Shown in pieces: positions 63,926 through 64,000 of a stretch of 64,000 nucleotides of DNA; position 1 is the first letter of the stretch; each line of letters starts with the position of its first letter. The stretch comes from CAVRIA01 sp963721115 (GTDB lineage: Bacteria > Desulfobacterota > Binatia > HRBIN30 > CADEER01). The notes below the pieces were generated by a model that saw only the letters and a program-made list of their open reading frames with translations, had not been told where the DNA came from and searched no databases. The DNA lies in contig CAVRIA010000008.1 of NCBI GenBank assembly GCA_963721115.1, positions 372,001 through 436,000 of the forward strand, read 5' to 3'. A program made the translations under genes and the position numbers.

Positions 63926-64000
63926 ACGCCTATCTATACACCCTTCACGGGAAACCCACAAGCGCGACGCTGAAGCCACCGTCGCCGCGGTGAGCCTCGC

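Overview
The window is GC-rich and densely coding. It has several secreted proteins with a Cys-bracketed paired EF-hand (dockerin-like) module, a CRTAC1-type protein, cytochrome c proteins and an aromatic ring-cleavage cluster. This looks like a soil or sediment lineage formerly placed in Deltaproteobacteria, and Candidatus Binatota is my best guess from gene style only. No rRNA, tRNA, CRISPR array, prophage or intact insertion sequence was seen.

Layout. 0-12.5 kb: a thiolase start and a crotonase, an FG-GAP/ASPIC protein, an LLM-class flavin oxidoreductase, a six-haem cytochrome c lipoprotein, a ribbon-helix-helix/nucleotidyltransferase gene broken by an amber codon, and a beta-propeller/di-haem cytochrome gene shredded by many single-base indels. 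12.7-17.8 kb: an AhpD-like protein with an in-frame TGA in its CxxC motif, an EF-hand protein, a haem membrane protein, a GNAT acetyltransferase and a lytic transglycosylase. 17.9-19.2 kb: mosaic non-coding repeats. 19.2-31.6 kb, all on the plus strand: two GT-C-type membrane proteins, two tandem membrane-TPR paralogs, an alkaline-phosphatase-fold/TPR lipoprotein, a Mop-like protein, a DUF5658-like protein and a diiron ferritin-like protein. 32-44 kb: a large lipoprotein, a YfhO-like membrane protein, an M1-like peptidase, a ChaN-PDZ lipoprotein, two adjacent iodothyronine-deiodinase-like genes, a second block of the mosaic repeat and a DsbA-family isomerase. 44-50 kb: an ABC-F ATPase, a deleted SDR, an acetolactate decarboxylase lipoprotein, a desaturase and an AraC regulator. 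50-61 kb: a secreted protein of unknown function and an aromatic catabolic operon (FAD hydroxylase, two-domain VOC extradiol dioxygenase, FAH hydrolase, VOC, second FAD monooxygenase) with a divergent TetR gene and an acyl-CoA ligase. 61-64 kb: a duplicated tail of the ferritin-like gene, a methyltransferase, a desaturase and a VapBC-type pair.

The most interesting content is two probable selenoproteins. In the AhpD-like protein the TGA sits exactly at the second Cys of the E-x11-C-x2-C-x3-H motif. In the deiodinase-like protein it sits exactly at the catalytic Sec of the FGS-T-U-PPF motif. Each TGA is followed, at the proper distance, by a short hairpin that fits the bacterial SECIS rules. 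The deiodinase-like gene overlaps a paralog in which Sec is replaced by Gly and the catalytic His by Arg.

Many genes that are otherwise well conserved carry +1 or -1 frame breaks. The protein sequence between the breaks is intact, which points to consensus errors in the assembly more than to real decay. Interrupted genes are therefore given as one feature with approximate break positions.
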